Positions 58,402 through 64,000 of a stretch of DNA of 64,000 nucleotides are shown in pieces. The position numbers were made by a program, and so were the translations under genes. The stretch comes from Saturnia japonica (Eukaryota > Arthropoda > Insecta > Lepidoptera > Saturniidae). The notes under the pieces were generated by a model that was given only the letters and a program-made list of their open reading frames with translations, searched no databases and had not been told where the DNA came from. The stretch spans positions 2,852,001 to 2,916,000 of the forward strand of contig CM065323.1 of the NCBI GenBank assembly GCA_033032175.1, in the 5' to 3' direction. Within the stretch, counting starts at the first letter, position 1; each line of letters opens with the position of its first letter.

Positions 58402-61164
58402 CTAAACTAACATATACATATGTACATATATAAAGATGTTACGCGGTCGACGCTGTAAGCGGGTGGCGTTTGGGACTGGAACGTAATTCGCGGCGGCTTG
58501 GATCAAGGGATTCGCGTGATTTGACGCGGTGTCAAAGTAAGATCGTGAGAGGTATTTGATGTAAGACTCGATCGAGGGGAGTTTCATATCTCTATGAAGG
58601 TCTACCTGACGAACGAACCAGGGGGCGTTATTGATTTTACGTAGTACTCGAGTTTGAAGGACTTGGAATTTGTGTATGTTCAATTTTGACATATGTGCGA
58701 ATGCGGCGCAGCTATATGTCATAATCGGACGCATGCACATTTTGTAGAGAGTAAGCTTATGTCTCAGGGACATTTTGCTTATGATCAGGGGCTGTAATCG
58801 ACTTATGGCCATTGCGGCTGTTTTACAGACGGCACGGACATGATAATCAAAGGTAAGTTTTCTATCGAAGGTCACACCGAGATATTTAGTCTTGGTGGCC
58901 CAGGGGATATTGTCTTTGAAGAGTTTGAGAGTTTTGACACTCTCAGGGTGCACTTTTCGACTAGGATCAAAGATAATCGCGGCGCTCTTCGAGGGGTTGA
59001 CGGCTATGCGCCATTTGGTGTACCATTTACCGAGAGTGGTGACTGCGCGTTGGACTCTGTGTCTGAGCCTAAGTCTGTTCCTATTCGACGCGTAGATGAC
59101 TGTATCGTCAGCGTATAGACCTACTTGGACCCTAGGAGGACGAGGTAGGTCACTGACTTACAGATTGAAGAGACAAGGCGCCAGAATGGAGCCTTGCGGG
59201 ACGCCCGAGCGTATGGGGTGAGCTGTGGAGAGTACACTTTCCGCTCGGTAGCGGAAGGTGCGGTCGGTGAGGTAGTCGCGGATAATGTGAACTAACCTAT
59301 CTGGGACTTGTAACTGGTGTAGCTTGTGGACTATTCCGGCGTGCCAGACCTTGTCGAAGGCCTTGGCGACGTCGAAGAAGACCGCGAGCGTACGGTATGG
59401 AGGATCTTTCGCGAAGTTAGTCGCTATGTGCTCCGTGAGGCGTTGCACCTGGTGCGTACACGAGTGTCGAGCGCGGAACCCGAACTGTTCCGGTGGATAT
59501 AGATTTTTCTCGTCTATCACGGTTTTGAGACGGTTCAGAAGGAGCCGCTCGTAGATTTTACCTAAGGTATTCAAGAGACTGATCGGGCGATAGCTGTCGG
59601 GAAGCGATGCTTTTTTGCCGGGTGTATGTATCCCTATGACTATGGCCGTTTTCCAGGCGGCTGGGAAATGGCAGTGGGCGATGTTTACATTGAATATGCA
59701 AACCAAGAGTGATATGAGGTGATCAGGAAGAAGTTTGAGTACTTCGTTCCGGATCCCGTCAGGACCGGGAGATTTTTTGAGCTTAAGGCCCTTAATGACG
59801 GAACAGACTTCGTCAGATGTGACCGTAGTTAGGGTATCCGCGGGTGGGACCGAACTGAGTTCCTGTACCGAGGATTCGATTGTGTTGACATGTACGGCGT
59901 CTATGTTGTCGCAGTTTGGAGAGCACTGGCTCTCCAAGCTTGCGGCAAGACACTCCGCTTTGTCTTCGCTATCGAACGCGAGTGGGAGGCCCGGGCCTCT
60001 TTCGAGGGGTGGTAGTTGGGAGGAGTGTTCTATTTTTAAAGATCTGGCTAACTTCCAGTATGTGAGATGGGACGGTCTGAGACCCTCTACGAGGTTGTCC
60101 CAGCTGTGACCTCTGTATTCAGTGATGCGAGCTTTGAACTCTCTTTGTAATGCGCGTAACCGTGCGCAGTTTTCCCTGGACGGGAATGAGTCGTGAGCGC
60201 GTGTCGCGGCGTTCTTTCCCGTCTTTAACGCTCGCAGGTCGGCAGGGAGTATAAAGCGGCGATCGCTCACCGTTTTGACCTCTCTCGAGGCCTCTCTGAT
60301 GCTGACCTGGAGGTGGTCAACGAGGGAATCGATCGCTAAGTCGGCGTCTGCGGCCGACTGCAGTACGTCAGGGACCCTATCTAGGCTGTCTGAGGACGGC
60401 CTGTCCGCGAGTAAGTGCTTGAGTTTCGCGTAGTCAACCACCTGGACGGACGGAGGACTGTGGTCGGAGGGATGTCCTAGTCGGAGGATGACCGGGCGGT
60501 GATCGGAGTCGAGTTCGTGTACGACTTCTAAAAGTTGTAACCGAAGCTCGATACCTTTCAATAGAGCCACATCAAGGACTGTCGGACGACAGTGATCCTG
60601 AAAGTGGGTGGGTTCGGAGGGAGCTAACACGTCAAAGTTTATGTCATTGCATAGCTGATTGAGTATACTCCCGTTACGGGAGTCTCTCGAACTGTTAAAG
60701 CAAGTGTGACCGCTGTTGAGGTCGCCTGCTATGATTACGGAGGGACCGAGTGAAAAGAGTGCCTCCAGATCGGACCGGAGGAGTCTTTTCGATGGTGAAA
60801 GATATGCGGATACGATTATGATTGACGGGTGGTCAGTCATACCTAGTCTACATATAGAAACTTCCAAATTGGTAAGTTCGGGAGGGTCAATTCGCATACA
60901 GTATAGTGAACGTTTGTAGTAAATGAGAGTGCCGCCTCCTTGGGTAACACGGTCATTTCTAATAATGTTATAGTTAGCGACCTTAGGGTTGCGCCTACTA
61001 GGTTTTAGAAGTGTTTCTTGTACGAGAAACACATCTAACTGACGCTCAACTAGGAAGTTAGCCACGAGATCACGCTGAGAAGCAAGGTTCCTAGCGTTAA
61101 AGAAGGCAATGTTAATTCCTTTCGGTTTTAACTTATCCATTGGAAGGCTTTCGGTTTGCGGCAT
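58402..61164 (-). pseudogene. LINE ORF2: AP-like endonuclease and reverse transcriptase
   Basis: About 920 codons in one frame, broken only by a TAA in NL-stop-VSDLPRPP (plus coordinates about 59,158-59,160), where a one-base change from a tyrosine codon would explain it. The endonuclease occupies residues 14-230: INIAFFNARN, FLVQETLL, VIIAGDLNSGHTCF, LDSDHRPVI. The RT occupies about 450-730: KKSPGPDGIRNEVL, SYRPISLLNTLGKIYERLL, EQFGFRARHSC, FFDVAKAFDKVWH, GVPQGSILAP and the catalytic LYADDTVIYA after the stop. It would nick target DNA and prime cDNA from its own RNA. Candidate starts are ATG at 61,164 and ATG at 61,140; the second overlaps the ORF1 stop. Confidence 0.92.
61133..61140 (-). 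promoter_or_regulatory. ORF1 stop / ORF2 start overlap
   Basis: ATGGATAA on the minus strand contains an ORF2-frame ATG (61,140-61,138) and the ORF1 TAA (61,135-61,133). Such overlaps serve termination-reinitiation translation in some insect LINEs; function here is inferred. Confidence 0.5.
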
Positions 61165-62950
61165 CGAGGTCTAGACGGTGTATCGTCTCCGATAGCCGGG
61201 GGAATTTCCACACGGTCATTATGCAACCCTGTTCGTTGAGATAGTCGACGTATGCGCCGACTTCCGTGACGCTGTGCTCTCGGAGCAACAGGGCAATAAG
61301 GACAACGTCCGATGGAGGAGGAGAACCGCGTGGAGCGGAGGTTTGAGCAGCCATAAGAGGCTGTGGTTTAGGGGCCAATTCCAAGTCCATAAGGGGCTGG
61401 GGATTGTGGCGAGCGGGGGCCCACGGGGCCCAGTATGGGCTGCGGGGGCACACTAGGTGCGGGGACAACGGCCGCAGGAGCGCGGGCGGCGTTCGGGAGG
61501 TTAGGAAAAGCCTCCATTGACAGCAGGGGCTGTGGTTGGGGGCGAGGGGCATGGTCGACGGGGGCGTGAGGTGCCCTCTGATGGACGGGTGGCCTCATCC
61601 GTCGGGGGCGCGTTGCGCGCGGGGCTTTTGGGCACCCGCGATAGTTCGCGGGGTGCCCTTCTTGACCGCAAAGTACGCAGCTCGGCTCACCGGGTGAGTC
61701 GCGCGTGCGGGGACACTCCCTAGTGGAGTGATTCTCGGGGCACTTGACGCACCTTGGAGTGAGATGACAGTGGCGGGAGGAGTGCCCGTACAATTGGCAG
61801 TTGTGACACTGCGTCGGGATTCTATTTTTGTATGGGTTTTCTACTGTGATGCCTGAGAGGCCGCACACAGTAGCTATGTTATAGATAGCTTTACCCTCGG
61901 GGGTTCTATCTAGAATAACCACTACCATAGGGAATGGTTTTCTGTCTGGGCCGTACATCCGGTGTACTTCGTGCACCGGATAGTTTTGGGAGCGGAGGGA
62001 TTCGAGTACTTCCTCAGGGGGGATCTCGAAGGGGATTCTACGGATTACGACGCGGAGTTTCCGGTCTTCGTTTAGTGTGTACGTATAGTACGCTAGTTTT
62101 TTCTCCGTGAGGAGCCTAGTGAGGTCTCGGTGGGCGTCCGACGTGCTCACCGAGACTTGTATGCCCGTGGCGATGCTACGGGCTTTCGTGTAGGGGATTT
62201 TTGAGAGTCTAATATTTGACTCTAACTTTGTCCAGGCGGCTTTGTCTTGGACAATAACGGGCGGGGGGCGGGCTTTCCTCCCGGGAGGGCCTGCCGCGGG
62301 CGCGGGCGCGGAAGCGGGCGCGTGGGAGACGTGGGAATGGGGGTGCGCGTGTCGAGATCCGGTCTCGGTGCTTTTGGGGCCCTGTCTTCGTCGCTGTTAG
62401 CGGCGCGTTTCGTTTTTCTAGATACGACGGAGGTAAAACCGTCGTCATCGTTGGCAGCGGGCCGGATGTTGGGGATTGTTTGATCCATCTGATACGGATC
62501 AGTGGATACGGGAGACTCTACAGGGAGCGCTGCGAAGGAGTTATGCACGGGAAGTGCTTTGCCTGCAGGCGTATCGGAGCGCCTTCCGCGGGGAATAGAG
62601 TTTCGCGAGTTAGAGCGGGAGGGGAGGCGCGCACCATGGCCTTTGGACAGAATGTCTTCAGGTGTAGGCACGGCGGGGTTTAAGTATGGCGCGGCGACGA
62701 TGGGTGCAGCGGCGGTGGGAACGTTGGCGGTGGGCGCGTTGGTGGGTATGGACGCGACGGCGGATGTAGACGCGACGACGGCGGAGGTAGACGCGACGGC
62801 GGCGGGTTCGGAGTCGACTAGCTCGTATGTCGCACCGGGAGTTACTTTGAGTGTGGCTGTGTACTCGGCGTACAAGTCAGGGACTCGGAGCTTCATAAAG
62901 TTGAAGACCTTATGAAGCTCATATTCGTGCACTGTTATTTCTTTTGCCAT
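61133..62950 (-). pseudogene. LINE ORF1 (gag-like RNA-binding protein), two frameshifts
   Basis: It starts MAKEITVHEYELHKVFNFMK, followed by a low-complexity alanine/threonine/valine/serine region and a basic, proline-rich stretch. The frame shifts near 62,265-62,285 at a C-rich run into VIVQDKAAWTKLESN, then RVVIRRIPFEIPP, HRMYGPDRKPFPMVVVILD and three knuckles (CHNCQLYGHSSRHCH, CVKCPENHSTREC, CVLCGQEGHPANYRGC). A second shift near 61,420-61,445, also C/G-rich, leads to LLLREHSVTEVGAYVDYLNE and the stop at 61,133. Both shifts lie in homopolymer-rich sequence, so sequencing error is possible. The protein coats LINE RNA. Confidence 0.9.
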
Positions 62951-63870
62951 CCCGCTGGCGGTTGGGGGGGCGGGGGAGTGAATTTAAGAAACCTCCCTGC
63001 CTGGAGGGCAGGGGGGTACGTCAAATGAGTTTAACGGGCTCCTCGAGCCCGGGGCAATGAGACCTGTGTGTCACGGTGTAATGACGCACAGGAAAGGACC
63101 TATCTTTTCCCTAGGGGAGTCCCTAGCAGTCTCGTGGCAGAGGACGCAGACCGGTAAAACCGCGGCTCCGCCCAAACAACCACGAGGATGGAATGGTAAG
63201 GATAGGAAGGGTTGGGTAGGAGACACCTGGGGATTAACTATGCAAAAAGGCAAAGGCTAAGATTCCCAGGCCCGTCCGAGTTATCGTTTACCTCAGAAGG
63301 AGGTAACCGGAGAGCGCTCGGGTAACGCCCCGTTCGTCTTCGTTAACACCGCTAGGTATCCGACGAACGACCACTAAACGTGGATTTGCGTGTCTTTGAA
63401 ACAAGATTCGCGCTGAAAAGCGCGTTTGTTGTCGTACTAAGAAGTACGGTTTTTCGTGTACACCGAAGTGCTACACGAAATGCGCGAGCGAGACGGTGCT
63501 ATGCGCGCAACGAGTACCCAGATACTCGCTACACAACAATAACACCGTCTTCGCTATAAACCGTGGTATGTAAAGGCTTTAAAAGACTAGCTTTAAACCG
63601 TGTACTTTGAACCGGCAGGCCTAGGACCGGGTCCGTGGATCAAAGCAAACAAGTCTCAACTTGTCTAAGCAGAGCGCGAAGTTCAATGAAATAGCTTAAA
63701 AAAAACAGCTTTAGATTGTGTACTCTGAACCGGCAGGCCTAGGACCGGGTCCGTGGATCAGAGTAAACACTCGTAAACTAGTACAAGCAGTAATGAAATA
63801 AATTACGAGAGCGATCGAGAGTGCTAACGGACACGTCCGTTCACACCAACGGTCGAAATCGGAATCCCGC
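62951..63870 (-). promoter_or_regulatory. LINE 5' UTR, GC-rich, with tandem monomers
   Basis: The region upstream of ORF1 has no supported coding frame. It contains a GC-rich inverted pair near 62,995-63,012 (CCTGCC and GGCAGG) and two 118-base monomers. Jockey-type LINEs carry internal promoters in this position, so it probably includes one. Its upstream limit is not defined by the sequence. Confidence 0.55.
63585..63820. repeat. Two 118-bp tandem monomers in the LINE 5' region
   Basis: ACCGGCAGGCCTAGGACCGG and the following GTCCGTGGATCA occur at 63,611 and 63,729. Flanking words (AGCTTTA, GTGTACT, AATGAAATA) repeat in the same order at lower identity. Confidence 0.85.
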
Positions 63871-63968
63871 CTTCGCAGTACTGCCGCCCTCTCCGCTATA
63901 TTTATCCTCGCCCTTTGCCTCGCAACGGGTAGTGCGATGGATTCCGTGCGGGGCGTCGCTCAGCCAAT

Positions 63969-63995
63969 GAGCGCGCACGCCCTGTGTGCGCGCTC
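63969..63995. other. GC hairpin at the window edge
   Basis: GAGCGCGCAC (63,969-63,978) and GTGCGCGCTC (63,986-63,995) are perfect complements with a 7-base spacer. A CCAAT word precedes it at 63,964. It may lie outside the LINE, for example in a host CpG-rich promoter. Confidence 0.6.
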
Positions 63996-64000
63996 TCGGC

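Larger units (their letters stand above)
58156..64000 (-). mobile_element. Nearly complete Jockey-clade LINE (non-LTR retrotransposon)
   Basis: Read on the minus strand: a GC-rich 5' region (to the window edge or to about 63,870), ORF1 (62,950-61,133), ORF2 (61,164-58,402), a 3' UTR and an A26 tail. The order endonuclease then RT without an evident RNase H domain, a gag-like ORF1 with CCHC knuckles, and poly(A) tailing define the Jockey-type LINEs. Three coding lesions make this copy inactive as it stands. Because the 5' end is near the window edge, the target duplication cannot be checked. Confidence 0.85.

Noticed and set aside
59324..60109. Plus-strand open frames of 76 and 124 codons
   Set aside because: They lie opposite the reverse transcriptase and endonuclease of LINE ORF2 and show no homology of their own.
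62247..62915. Plus-strand open frames (78 and 137 codons) opposite LINE ORF1
   Set aside because: They are antisense shadows of the GC-rich, repetitive ORF1 N-terminus, rich in alternating Ala/Val/Asp codons with no independent signal.

Overview
The window looks like nuclear DNA of an insect, most probably a moth or butterfly. It is AT-rich and intron-bearing, and it is packed with repeats whose motifs I associate with lepidopteran genomes: tRNA-derived SINEs, RTE-type LINE 3' ends with ATG/TGA microsatellite tails, Jockey-like LINEs, mariner, hAT and P-like DNA transposons. That assignment rests on recognition of motifs, not on a database search. I found no convincing single-copy host gene. 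Nearly every coding signal belongs to a mobile element.

Layout. 1-29.9 kb is AT-rich intergenic or intronic DNA with several interspersed families (called RF-A to RF-G here), a 1.9 kb hAT-like element with terminal inverted repeats and a near-perfect 8-bp target duplication (7100-8997), a 29-bp-TIR MITE (9516-9740), two SINE copies, RTE-type 3' ends and a decayed reverse transcriptase fragment. 29,982-34,113 (minus) is a six-exon P-element/THAP9-like transposase gene. All five introns are phase 1 and the model gives about 893 codons, broken by one in-frame TAG and one frameshift. 34-44 kb is again repeat-rich intergenic DNA, with a full-length tRNA-type SINE (38,345-38,590), a foldback region (39.76-40.35 kb), a 57-bp-arm hairpin (41.50-41.76 kb) and a short retroposed insert bounded by 11-bp direct repeats (43.65-43.89 kb).

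44,765-54,223 is the most striking structure. A 4.1 kb block occurs twice in direct orientation at about 99% identity. Each copy holds an RTE relic, a dead mariner and an LTR-like segment with a TATA box. Between the copies lies a 1.23 kb piece of Jockey-like LINE ORF1 cut at both edges. It may be a recent duplication, an unusual terminal-repeat element, or an assembly artefact from two haplotypes.

58,156-about 63.9 kb (minus) is a nearly complete Jockey-clade LINE. It has a GC-rich 5' region with 118-bp tandem monomers, an ORF1 with zinc knuckles (two frameshifts), an ORF2 with endonuclease and reverse transcriptase (one nonsense codon), a 3' UTR and a 26-base A tail. Its ORF1 stop and a candidate ORF2 start overlap. 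Fragments of its 3' UTR recur at 1.6 kb and 40.5 kb, and a related ORF1 is the piece trapped inside the duplication.
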